A stretch of DNA of 64,000 nucleotides from NCBI RefSeq assembly GCF_008831285.2, contig NC_045148.1, positions 23,975,878-24,039,877 of the forward strand, written 5' to 3'. Shown here piece after piece: positions 10,570 to 22,100 of the stretch. Positions within the stretch are counted from its first letter, which is position 1. Each line of letters starts with the position of its first letter. The position numbers and the translations under genes are program-made. The stretch comes from Nymphaea colorata. Taxonomy: Eukaryota > Streptophyta > Magnoliopsida > Nymphaeales > Nymphaeaceae. Under the pieces are notes generated by a model. It saw only the letters and a program-made list of their open reading frames with translations. It had not been told where the DNA came from and searched no databases.

Positions 10570-12040
10570 CTTGACCAACAATCGCAGAAACAAAAAATCC
10601 TACCCTAATCTTTGTTCTTATAAGCTACCCGTGGCACTCAAATTCAAAAAAGGACTACCATCTTACAGAAGGTTTCTACAATGAACTTTGTCCATGTAGT
10701 GTTTGGAGCATTTGGAATTTTGTTCCCATCTGCTCTTCTTCTATCCAGCAGAAAAGGCCCTTTGTGCTTTTTTGCCACTTCAAATCAATACCATTGACTT
10801 GAGAATTTCTTGTTTTTCTCCTTTCGTTAGGTGGGAAAGGATTTCCACACCTAAATATGCAATACTATATAGAACTAGCCTAATTCGTAGGTTCTTCTTC
10901 AACTTATGAATCTAGTACATCGAAGTGCTTCAAGTTGATAGGATCAACTTGCTTTCTACGCTCTCTTGTTGAAGCTTTTACTAATTGTCTAAATAAGTGA
11001 AAATTTTTCAATATATATTATGAAGCAAGTGTATGTTAGTTTGTCAACTTATCAAATAGGTGTATATTAGTTTATTATCTTGTTGCAATGCATATTATAC
11101 AGAACATAGACTAGGTCATTCAACTGGTAATGTTTCTCTCAGCCGCAAATATCATTCTCAGTTTTTTAAAAGCAAAGTTTTTCTTGGGTGTTTTTTTGCA
11201 AACGTATTTTCCTCAGGAAAAATCTTCGCAGTTTATTTGTCTTCTTGTAGTCTCTTGTTATTATCTTTTTCTCATTCTTCTCCTCTTTTAAAAAGTCGGT
11301 TCATCTTGCTCCTCTTTCTTCTTCTTCTCCTCCCCCTTATTGTTCTTCCATTCGCCACTTTTTAAATGTTTGTGTTCCTTTTTTTTAAAAAAAAAAATAG
11401 TTGCAGTTTTTTTTTCTCTTCTTCTTTCTTTTTCTCCTTCTTCCTCTTCTTCTATCATCTTTTTTTTACTTAGTTATTGTTTGATCATTTTCACTCGTTT
11501 CATCCACTCGTTTCAAAAGTCATTGAAATATGACCATGATGGCTTGCTGTGTTGAGCGTCCATTGATTCAATAATCGGACAGGAAATTAATGGTTGATGA
11601 ATGAGATCGAAGGTGGTTGACTCGACCTGTTGTTTCGTTATTCATTTCTTACTAGTTATAAAAGCACTTTTTTCTTTATTCTTAATCAATTTTTATATTC
11701 TTCAATTCATTTTTTTGAAAGAAAAATAGAATTTATGAATTTTTTCTTTTTGCTGATTTGCATGTAGATCGTTTAGATTATTGGATTGGCCGGTTTACCA
11801 AACTGGCAGCATTGTGGACTCGATTCAAAAACCGGCTTTACTAATTAAGATGGACTTGGTGCTTCTTTGCTCAAAAGGTCGATGATAGTGGTCAGCCACT
11901 CTGAACTGAAGACCAATATATAGAAGTTCCATTCTAATGTGGTTATGTTCAGACCTAAGGCACATCTTGGATCCAAATATATGATGAGGATATTTACGTG
12001 GATTTATTTTCAGTTCTTGAATTTATTTTCTTGGGGATGC
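10570..12040. other. Intergenic, no supported gene
   Basis: The region contains only short ORFs. Around 11220-11480 the plus strand is strongly T and C rich (TTCTTCTTCTCC-like), which produces long leucine/serine reading frames of no coding value. Confidence 0.45.
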
Positions 12041-12046
12041 AATGGC

Positions 12047-12470
12047 TAGGGATGTCAACGGATCAGATTTGGATTGGATATCCGATCCGAATTGCTTCTA
12101 AAAATCGGATATGGTAAATAATTTGACATCCGATAGGGAATCAGATCGGATTCGGATTTAAGAGATAACAACCGATTGGATACGGATTCAGATTCAGTTT
12201 TAAGTAAATATTCCGCTCAGATACTAAGGATCTTAACAAGTATATTTGAGTCCGAACTATAACCTAATATCTGAATCCGAACCACGAGAGCTGATATCCT
12301 AATCGTGTAGCTTAATATCCGAATCCAAACCGCTTAGCTGATATCCGAATCCTGTAGCCTAATATCTGAATCCAAACGATGAGACCTGATATCCAAATCT
12401 AAGAGCCTAATATTTGAATCCGAACCGTGAGAGCTGATATCTGAACTAATAGATCTGAATGCTGAGTTGG
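12047..12470. repeat. GGATCCGAAT-type repeat containing a 48-bp minisatellite
   Basis: It starts TAGGGATGTCAACGG and uses the same ATCCGAATCC vocabulary as 9438-9838. Its second half is the ordered tandem array annotated separately at 12263-12452. Confidence 0.6.
12263..12452 (+). repeat. Minisatellite, four 47-48 bp units
   Basis: Units run 12263-12310, 12311-12357, 12358-12405 and 12406-12452. Each begins C(C/T)TAATAT, passes GAATCC(G/A)AAC and reaches CTGATATC before ending in a TAG or GAG word. The length is 47 or 48 bp in every unit, with substitutions throughout, so the array is diverged rather than fresh. Confidence 0.85.
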
Positions 12471-13840
12471 TGGTAATGCACTAACTTAACATCATGACAC
12501 AAAAGGAACATAAATATTACATATAGTATAATCTGACTAAGAACTGACTTCCATGGAGTTGGATGTAATAATATTCTTGTAGAAATCATATACATCATTT
12601 AACTTAACATATTTAAAACTATATCATATAAAACTAATTAATTAATTAAATAATACTATGTTGATTTTTTTTTGTAATCAAGCAAACGCATCAACTAAGC
12701 ATGATATCTTAAATAATATATTTATTTAAGTGAGATAATGAAGAAAACTTCAACAAAGAAATTCAACAAAATGGGAAATGTTAAAAGTATCAAACATACA
12801 CTTTTAAAGCTATAAATTTTTTAATGGACCGTTATCTCAAATTGGTTACAAGAATAGTTATATTATATATTTAAGAAATATCAGGTTTAAAAAAAAAATT
12901 ATTGGCATGTACATGAAAAAAAAGTTGATAGCAAAAAATATACTTTTTTTAAAAAACTAACTTACAAAAAAAATGTTTTATAATAAATAGAATCTTAAAC
13001 GTATTATGATATTCATTTTAAGTTGAAAGCATCTTCATGCTGCATAATCTCAATATGAAAAAACTGCTAAGCTTATAAAAAAGTTTATTTATCAAATTAT
13101 CAATTTACTTATTTGATCAATCAAGTAAATTACTTTGTATAATCATACAATTCATTCAAAAATCTTAGGAATTTGATATATGACACATAATTCACAAACT
13201 TGAAAACAAAAGCCTCTAACTAGTAGGCAAACAACAAATCGTAGATTTAATAAACTATATATATCATTGGAGTAATTATACAATTTTATGTAAAAAAAAC
13301 AACTATTGTAATGAAGATGAGAGGACTAATAAATTATTTGATATATCATTGAATACTCATTTTACTTATGTAACACAAACTATTTCAATTAACTAATGAA
13401 AAAATATTAAATAATGTTTTTTTTAAATAAGAAATAATATGGGTCACCTGATTTAATAATTCATAATAAGAGATCATCATGAAATAATAGTTTACTCAAT
13501 TAAAATACGTTTTTATTCAAAAATAAACCTATCAATGTTCAACAGCACAGTTAATGTAAAAAAAAAGTACGGAAGTCAAACATACTAGTTGTTTAATAGA
13601 CCAATCAAAGTTCAATATACTATTTGTTTTGGACAAGTATTTAAAAAAAGAGAATTGATGAAAAAATATCTGTGAAAATAATTTAAAACGTCCTTAAACA
13701 ACTTGAAGACATACAAGTCAAATATGATAAATTATGAGCATGAAGAACTTATGGAGAAAATTGATAAGGTAACAGTTAAAACATCTTAACCAACCATGTT
13801 AAAATTAAGTAATAAATTTTTTTTTTTTTGCATTTTTGTT
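12470..13840. other. Very AT-rich intergenic stretch
   Basis: Composition is strongly A and T, with many AAATAATAT-like words and stops in all frames. No gene, RNA or element end was recognised. Confidence 0.5.
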
Positions 13841-14613
13841 TTTTCTAACATATGTCGGTGGGGTTGTCAAGTGGGCGTGGCTCGAGTCGCTACATAGGAA
13901 CAAGGGATCAGAGGAGGGAAGATGAGGAAGAAACTCGGCACTCGTTTTCCTGTGTTATGATTCTCTCCATCGGATTCTTCTCTAGTTTTTTGTCCAGACT
14001 TGAAGTTGAGATCCCAAACTTTCCCCTTTCTTTATTTCAAATGGGTCTTATTTCTGTATCTTGTTTGTTGTTTTTCTTCTCTCAAATTTGATGGTCAAGA
14101 AACTAAAGTGTCATGTCATGCATGAGTTGTTTGCAAAGTTAAAGGAACGGTCATCAATTTCAATTTTCTGAACAAAAACTTGCTGGTCTACTTTTTGTCG
14201 ATATTTTATATGCGTTGAATCGAAAGGTTACAAATTCGCAGAAGAGTGTTTGGCTGCTAGAAATTTCTGGTCTTTCCTTATCTTTGAGCTAATTTTACAC
14301 CAATCTGCAAGAATCAATAGAAGATGGGCCCTAGAAACGTGCAAACAAAGCTGTGTTTTTGGGGAAACGCTACGAAAACGTTCAAGAATCTAAGGTGTAT
14401 GTTTTCACTTTAAAAATGTGAAGTTCCAAAGCTACCATTTGCTGTCCCCTTTCCCTTTCTTAACCTATGATTTTCATTAGTATTTGCAAAGCGCAGACAG
14501 AAACAAGTTAATGGCCATTTCTTGGATTCCAATCTTTCATAGTTCGAGGTCTTTTAGGAGAGGCAGAAATAATATAATGCCATTAGCATAAGGAAAGCTT
14601 TTTTTACAGACTC

Positions 14614-14713
14614 NNNNNNNNNNNNNNNNNNNNNNNNNNNNNNNNNNNNNNNNNNNNNNNNNNNNNNNNNNNNNNNNNNNNNNNNNNNNNNNNNNNNNNN
14701 NNNNNNNNNNNNN
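14614..14713. other. Assembly gap of 100 N
   Basis: Exactly 100 unknown bases, the conventional size for a scaffold join of unknown length. Any ORF drawn across it is meaningless. Confidence 1.
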
Positions 14714-14863
14714 CATTTATGAATACCAAAAGAAAAATCCTTGAATTTCAGCACACAATTAAACAAGATTAGAAACATTAATTAATCTACCAAATTATGG
14801 ATGATAAGTTGTCGGGAACAGAGTAATGTTAAAGCAGCAGAAACAGCAGCGCTCTTCAGCCAT

Positions 14864-15434
14864 GTCTCAGCAGCAGATTCTCACATGGCATCTCGCTCAA
14901 GAAGATGGCATCAGAAACAGATAGAGAAAAAGAGGAAGAAGAGATATGTTCACCGGTTTGCTTCTATGAGGCTCCGATTTAGGGCGATCAACATGTAACT
15001 CTATATCAAAGAATAGATGGGCATATATAGTGTGCCTCATAGGTTTCCCTTAGCCCAGCGGGTGGTTACTGTTTGTGAGAGATTTATTGAATATTAATTT
15101 CAATCTTAATTGATGAAACAGTTTTTCACTTCATCTTGTAACTGCTAGAAGGTCCACTTGCAGTTATGAGATTGAATTGAAAAACTGTTTCATCAATTAA
15201 TATTCAATAAATATCTCACAAACAGTAACCGCCCGCTGGGCTAAGGGAAAACCAATGAGGCAACACTATATATGCCCAGCTATTCTTTGATGTAGGGTTA
15301 CATGTTGACCGCCCCAAATCGGGGCCACATAGAAGAAAACCCGTAAACATATCTCTCTTCTTTCTCTTCTTCTCTATCTGTTTCAGATGCCATCTTCTTG
15401 AGCGAGATGCCATGTGAGAATCTGCTGCTGAGAC
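14864..15434. repeat. Long hairpin: ~280-bp arms, 14-bp loop
   Basis: The left arm (14864-15145) and right arm (15160-15434) are reverse complements with roughly nine in ten positions matching by eye. The outermost 49 bases match without a break. The loop is only 14 bases (15146-15159). The left arm has one ~12-bp extra segment near 15098-15110. Each arm contains an ATATATAG word, so the arms could be inverted copies of a retrotransposon LTR or promoter piece. A transcript from either strand would fold into one long duplex. The open frames in each arm (SRSRRWH...KKRKKR) are the same sequence read from both arms. No target duplication was seen outside the arms. Confidence 0.9.
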
Positions 15435-15685
15435 GTAAACCTTGCTCCAACAAGCGAGGGTTTCAAAACACACTCGTTCGCAGCGAGTGAGGGATGAAAC
15501 CCTCGCTCCGCAAAGCAAAGGGTTTCAAATCAATCTGAAAACCTCACACCACAAGGTGTTTCAGATTAATCAGAAACCCCCGCTCAGCAAAGAGTGGTGC
15601 TGGAGCGACGGCTTTCAGGTTCATGAAACCCTCGTTCCAGCAAGCAATCTGAAACCTTCATTCAGCACTGAGCATGAGTGAGAGT
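15435..15685 (+). repeat. Degenerate tandem modules of AAACCCTCGCTCC / GAGGGTTTCA
   Basis: Right outside the hairpin, words such as AAACCTTGCTCC, GCGAGGGTTTCA, AAACCCTCGCTCC, AAAGGGTTTCA and AAACCCTCGTTCC recur every 50-60 bp in alternating orientation. Cryptic repeated structure, origin unknown. A 79-codon open frame through it is probably incidental. Confidence 0.45.
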
Positions 15686-15829
15686 TCCTTGAAAACCCAA
15701 AACTTAAAATCCAAATATCTCATATGATTTCTCTTTTCTGCATATACTCTGCTTCATCTCTTCCATAGCAGCAGCATGCTCGCTGCGATATTTTGCCATA
15801 GCATATAAACGACATGCTTATATACTAGT

Positions 15830-15975
15830 TAAATGAGCTCAAGCTCTGACACGCTTGATTGAGCCGAGCTTGAGTTGGCATTATATAACTTGATTCGAGC
15901 TTGAGTTGTGCAATATAGAAGGCAAGCAGAGTTCGAGGCTGACCAAGCTTGGGCTCCACTCAACTCATGTTCACC
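15830..15975. repeat. GAGCTCGAG-type degenerate repeat
   Basis: Contains GAGCTCAAGCTC, GAGCCGAGCTTGAG, TTCGAGCTTGAG and similar, as at 3270-3435. Confidence 0.45.
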
Positions 15976-16129
15976 CATACTAGAAACAGCGTTTTTGAAA
16001 TCCTTGGATCTAAGATCCAAGTATTAAAAATCAACTCCGGATCCTTAGATCTGAAGCTATCAAATGGAACCTAGATTCAAATATGAGCTCAAAATTGCTT
16101 TGCTTAATAAATGGCTGGGAGGTCTCTCA

Positions 16130-17690
16130 ATTTGTTCAACAAAATTAAAATAATGTACAGAAAAAATAACCAACACGGACACCTTTAAGGAGTCAACCGT
16201 TCAACAGAAGAATGCAAATCAATGCAGCGATGCGAGACTTTCACTACCTCAAACGTAGGATTGCAATGCACCAGAACAAAAATCTTCCTTGAAAGAACAT
16301 GATCCCCAGATCCGTGAGGCACTTAATCAACCTCTTTCATGCAGTGAAACCATGCGTTCCTCCAGCCTATGGGAGCCGCTGAAATGCCAACCACCCTATT
16401 AAATCATGGTAGGCTACAAAAATTCCAACTAAGATCTCCTTGGCACCCTAACATAGTCTGACTGGGACATAACAAACTCCAGAATCAAAAACCCCACATC
16501 CATGCTTTTTCACCCAGTACCCTACATTATGAGAGTCTCCAATCCATCTGCAGGCAGAGTGTATGATCAGACTGAAACCATCAAATGATGGCTAAGGATC
16601 ATGATGAATGCCAGAATCCAACAAAGCCAAAATCTCCTACTTACTCGCCAACCCCAACACGCATTTATCATCAATTGTTTAACAATCTTCCCACAAAGGT
16701 TTGCATTGAACATATTTCTGCGCTACGTCCCCATCATGGACTCCTTTATTCCTTCATAGCCAGAGCTTCCAGATAACCTTTGGAAAGCATAAATACCATC
16801 CCTTCTAGCTAAATTTAATGCGCCAGCACCAGGACTCATAAGGACTATCGTAGACTGTTTGAATTTCACCATTACATTAAACTTGCAACCGATGACTTTC
16901 CTGATGGATCTCGCCAAAGACCAATGAATGAACACATTGACTATCAATTCCTCTTCCTTCTCACAAAGAGGATACCGATTGCAAGGGGGACTTCAAAATT
17001 TTCTATGCGATCTTGGGTGAGAGTCCTGCCTTTCAGAGCAATATACAATGTCCACTTTGTGCACTCCATTGAGTTGTTTCTATATACTATGGCTCCCCTC
17101 ACATGCCTCACAATCTTCACTTTAATGCACTCATATATATACACTAAATTCAGAGTTTCTGACTACTCACAACCGAATCAGACCATAACAAAGTGTCGCT
17201 ATTTGTTACCAAACGAACACTCCTCATAGCCAAAGGAATCCAAAGACCCAAAAACCTTCCACATCCCAAGAATTCTGAGTGAATCACCCCCACCAGCTTC
17301 TGCTTATAGTTCACAGATGTTGGAGGTTCCAAACATTGAAAAAAGTAGCACAGCAGACCCCAACAGCACTGTTCTGATCAGACGTTAATCACTTTCTAAG
17401 AGACATGATGAGAAATTTCCTCCCATCCCCAGATGAGACCCTTCCAGCTCCAGGTGGAATAAGTTCTACGAGTCTGCAACCAAAGGCTATGGTTGCACAA
17501 ATACTTCTGTCGACACAAGTCGCACCATAAGGAGTCCATTAACTTGGCCTTCAGTGTCAACTAGATCATCCAAGCATTATTAAGGCTACTCAAATCTTTC
17601 AAACCAGCCCCATCCTCCTCTAAAGGTAAGCACAGGAGAACGACCTCACTGCATGATCATGCCTCCCATCTGTTGAATCACCACAAATGA
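16130..17690 (-). pseudogene. LINE (L1-type) reverse transcriptase C-terminal relic
   Basis: Reading the minus strand in shifting frames gives pieces of the region after the RT core of plant non-LTR retrotransposons. At about 17565-17625 it reads GAGLKDLSSLNNAW, followed by LMDSLWCDLCRQKYL, CNHSLW and STWSWKGLIWG. At about 16860-17050 there is a RTLTQDRIENF block and an IHWSLARSIRKV block, matching the order of the zf-RVT domain. Frameshifts and stops are frequent. The catalytic RT core and the endonuclease, expected at higher coordinates, are missing beyond about 17690. No poly-T tail could be fixed at the low-coordinate end. Clearly dead; family assignment rests on motif order. Confidence 0.65.
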
Positions 17691-17699
17691 AACTACTAC

Positions 17700-19300
17700 A
17701 CGTTCTCTGGGTGTTGTCTAATTAGGGCCTTTAGTTATTACCAATTGTCCTAGTTTATAGCCTTTCTATAGCATGAATCAAACTGTGCTAAAAGTTGGTT
17801 AAAATGACTATTTACCTTTCCTAAATGGATATTTAACTGATTCTTCCAAAGAATTTCAAATATAAGGGCCATGAACTACACCAAAGCAAATCATACATCA
17901 TAGGTAATCTAACTCCAGTACCATATCACTCAAGTCATCATCACATAGAAAATGAACCTTTTGCTCCCGATCAACTCATTTATCCATTTTCTCTGACTTT
18001 GCAAATAACTATGGAAGTCCTGAGAATTGTATTACTAAGCAATTGGGTTATTTCCATTTGTATAAGTCAATGGAAACACCCAAACAAGTTTATTAGCTCA
18101 CATTTAGTCAGAAATGATCTAGAAATAGGTAATTTCCCTCATTTTGCAATCATTTCTTGTCATCAAAACACATGCAGACTTGACTAGACCCACAATAAGA
18201 TCTCCTCAGCATAAGCATATTATCTGCAGCTCCATTTCCATTTTTGAAGTCTCAATTCTAGTGTTAGGACAATCATTTTAAGATATGACACCTTGTTTTC
18301 CCATTTCCTCATGTATGATCATCATTTTCCACTGATTCGAGTGAGTTAGACCAAATTGAGTTACGATCAGATTCTTAAGTGCATGAACTGACTATTCCTG
18401 CTTTTGATTCGGTAATTCTGTTTTAGATTGAGCACACATTGTAGATTTTCAGTCGCTCATGGAGTGGTTATATCTAGACATTGTCATAGTAATTTTTGAA
18501 CTGATTTTTGAGAGATATGGAATACCAATTTTCAATTTGAGTGCACAGATTGATTAAAATGTCACTTAAAGAGAGTACCAGTGTGCTAGTGCTCCTACAC
18601 AAGCTCAAAATCTCCGTTTCCCATTATACCCTAACCATTTCCATTTACATGTTCAAATACAATTTAGTCAATTTTAGAAAATGTGATTTTCCAAAGGCAA
18701 ATTGAGTAACCTTTTAGTGAAATTTGGCACGCCCACAAATGAACCTCAAAAGCACCTCAGGAAGTCTTTTAACTCTAAAAAATTTTCACCATGACCAAAT
18801 GACGATTTTACCTCATACATGGAGGTTTGAACTGAGCTTTTAAAAGATGATTCCAAATGTAGGAGCCAACCATAGAAACTAGGGTCAAACTTGCCCTATT
18901 AGACATCTAATACCTAGACTAGGATCACCTAAGTTGTCACAACCATGTGAAATGACCACTTTGTCCCTAATGTAAGAAAATCTTGAGATCTTAGTAATGA
19001 TTTAAAACAAACATAAATCGGGTAATTCTTAGATCTACAAGTCTCTAAGAGTAGTTAAAGTCATCTCACCAATCATTTTTACCAGTTTAAGTCAGCTTTC
19101 CCAATTCACCAGAACCGAGAACTATAATTTTTAGCTCTACTATATATCATTAAGTCTAACCAAATTCAGGATAGGTTTGCTTTAGTGGAAAAAAATTATT
19201 ATTTTACTTACTTTGAGTTACCAAGCTCACATTTAGTTTCAAAGTTATTCGCAGATTTCCACTAGGCCACTCTCTCCCCTATTTAGCATTCTTTGAATTA
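17700..19300. other. Intergenic, possible non-coding retrotransposon sequence
   Basis: There is no ORF with a domain. The text resembles long degenerate LTR or untranslated retrotransposon sequence, but no LTR pair, primer-binding site or polypurine tract was found. Confidence 0.3.
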
Positions 19301-19317
19301 AGTTATAGTGCAACCGA

Positions 19318-19600
19318 GTTGAGTTAGCTCAAACCAAACTAGAATCATATTTATCATTTATAAATTTATCCTCCCTTAGTTTGGTTTGAGTTTATTCATC
19401 TTGGTTTGAGTTCAATTTTGTTCCAATGGTCTGAACTTCACTCTCTTTTTTTGTTTTTAAGGCGTTTGAGCTCAACCTAGTGGAGTGAGCTGAAACCGAG
19501 CTAGGATCATGTTTATCATGTATAAATCTATCTTCTTTTAGTTTGGTTTGAGTTCATTTATGAAGCCATCTGAGTTCATTTTTGTTTGGAAGGTCCTAAA

Positions 19601-19631
<31 letters not shown>

Positions 19632-19800
19632 TTTGGATTTAAGCTGTTTTTAACCTCAACCCAATAGAGTGAGCTATAATTGAGCCAAAATCGTAGTTAT
19701 CATGTATGAATCTATCTTTTCTTAGTTTTTGGGTTTGAGTTTATTCATACCCAATTTGAGTTCAATTCAGTATTGAAGGTCTGGAACTCATTCATAATAC
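19318..19800 (+). repeat. Triplicated unit of about 165-185 bp
   Basis: Three successive units begin near 19318, 19481 and 19666. Each has GAGTTAGCT or GAGTGAGCT, then AATCAT or AATCGT with TTATCAT, then a TTTGGTTTGAGTT(T/C)ATT-like word, then GAGTTCA, then a GGTC..AACTCA or variant word. The second unit contains an inserted (TC)n run at about 19606-19632. Divergence between units is moderate. Confidence 0.7.
19606..19632. repeat. (TC)n microsatellite
   Basis: About 13 uninterrupted TC units within the second unit of the triplicated repeat. Confidence 0.9.
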
Positions 19801-21110
19801 TTGCTACACTCTGTAGACATCTATCAAGCTTAATTCAGTTAACCCAGAGCAAAACTTTCTGATCTTTCAACATATCCTCCCCAGTACTTGGTTGATCTAA
19901 GGCCCGCAACTCTACTAGTGAAGACGACAATCATAACCTAATTTTGAAAACCTTCTATGTTTCTCTTTATATATATGACAACCACAGCTAGTAAATTTTA
20001 GAAAATTTGATTTTAGAACAATGCTGGAGGGGTTTTTAGTAATATTTTAACTAAAGTCAATCTAGAAATAGGCATATAGGCTGGTCTAATCAGATTTGCC
20101 AAACTCACCCGGAGCTTGAGAATTACACATAGGGACACAACAGTTATTTTCTTTTAAGCCATATTATTCTACACAAACATAGGACATATGTCTCATATAC
20201 ATTAGTTTATGGCTTTCTTTGATTCCGAGAGCTTTAAGCAAAGTCAAATCCATGATTTATGCTTATTTGAGTTCAAAATCTACACAAGGAGTAAACCAAT
20301 CAATTTTTTTCTAATCCATATTTTCTACATGAACCTAGGATTATATGTCATATATACTTAACATCATCAAGTTTGTCATTATTAAATCATCAAAGCTCCA
20401 ACTTCAAATAATTTCAAACACATAATAGATGGTCCAAATCTTCACCCAAGGGTAAAAAGTCATTTCATTTTAAATCTCTTACCCATGCACAAGGATAAAA
20501 CAACAATTTCATCTGCAATAATGTCGTTTTGCACTTAGTATATATGCTAGATATACTTGATGTTATGGTATTTGAAGCATCAATTACAATGTTTACATCA
20601 ACATTTTTAGATCTACGAACTATTGTCTAGAATTCTAATCCAAATCTCTTAAGATCTATTTTGTAGAAACTTTCTATGGATTTAGATCTTGATCTGAATC
20701 TTAGATCCATGCCCATACCTATCATCTAAAATCTCTATGGATGTCATGATTTGAATCTCAGAACCATATCCCAAACCAAGATCCAAATGCATAAATGTAC
20801 ACATATGCAAAAAATATCAAAGTTGATTTTGAATACTATGTGAGATGTCAATCCAAATAGTTGCTATAGATTATTCATGCAAACCTCTAAGTATTGTACT
20901 TTGGTTCAGAACCATTTAATAGTGTTGTGTGCATTAGGACTTAGAATTGAGAGTGATTTGTTCATGTTCACTTACATTTAGAATCCCATACAACCCCTTT
21001 CAATTTAAGCATTGATCGAAAACAAATGTTTGTTTCTCCCATGGTTTTAACTCTCCATCTTGGCAGCATCGTATTAGAGTTCACTGATTGTGCATGTGCA
21101 TGCTCATGAA
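19800..21110. other. Intergenic, no supported gene
   Basis: AT-rich with GATCTGAATC-like words near 20600-20790, possibly another decayed copy of the GGATCCGAAT family. No domain or structural RNA recognised. Confidence 0.35.
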
Positions 21111-21119
21111 TTTCAAAAT

Positions 21120-22100
21120 TTACCTTCACCTACATGGCCGCTTGGCCTAGATGGGCCGCTCAAGAGGTCGACCTCCTGGCTCCTCCATAGAGGACTAGAC
21201 ATCACCCCAAACTCTGCCGTGGAACTATTAATGCCCTCCACCTTGGCGACCTTTGCCAACTAGGGAGGGAAGTTGGGGTGCATAAAGGCAACCCGGCCAA
21301 TAAATAGCTAGGACCAGTCCTGCCCAATGCCATGTAGGACCAGCCAGTGCCCAAGGATGCCAGCTGATCCAAATTCATCCTTTTTTTTCCCCACATCTAA
21401 TCACTTACAGGGCTGATTTGCTGCCCTAGGCAATCAGCCCAGCTTCTAGGATGACTCAGACTGAGCTGGCCACCGTGGACCAGCCACTATAGCAACATGC
21501 CACCAGAGGTTTGACCCAAACTGCCTGCTTCTTAGGACACACACACTCTCTGCCATCGACTACCTATGTTGCCATTATTGGCCCAACCAAACCAAGGGCC
21601 GTGCTCTTCTCCCAGTCACTTGCTCAAGGCACTGCCCCAGCCAGTCCATGCGGTGCTAGCTCCTTAAGCTGGCCTTTCTTTGTGCAGGCTCTAGCCTAGC
21701 GCCCAGTTAGCCCCCACACCTTCCACCTTGGCACCACATCAGCATCACGTCATCCCATGTCAACATGGCACCCTCTACTTTCTCTCTCTTATTTAATAAG
21801 TTCATTTATTCTGGCATTAATGTTGTCTCGTTTCTTGTTCTGAACTATTTGTGTGGGGGCAGTGCCCAACTTGAAACGGGTGACCATTGCCTGAATTCCA
21901 CTGCCATAGCTATCAGTCCATGGTAGCATCTCGACCACCCACAGGTGGAGCTCTCCCAATGAGAGGAGCCACTCTTCCAGCAACCCATACATCACTGCAA
22001 CGAGCTTTCTGGTGAATCGTGGGATGCTAGCTACCCCATCACCGCCCACAAAAACATCACCACCGGCAAGCTCTTTGCATGCATTTTCCCTTCTCAAAGC
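21120..22100. other. GC-richer patch without recognised genes
   Basis: Composition shifts to about half G+C compared with the AT-rich flanks. The ORFs (21202-21396 minus, 21511-21699 plus, 21789-22097 minus) are proline/serine/leucine-rich and show no domain or consistent frame. It may be the leader or LTR of a large retrotransposon, but no boundary sequence was identified. Confidence 0.3.

Noticed and set aside
14554-14778. Minus-strand ORF across the N run
   Set aside because: Nearly half of it is unknown bases.
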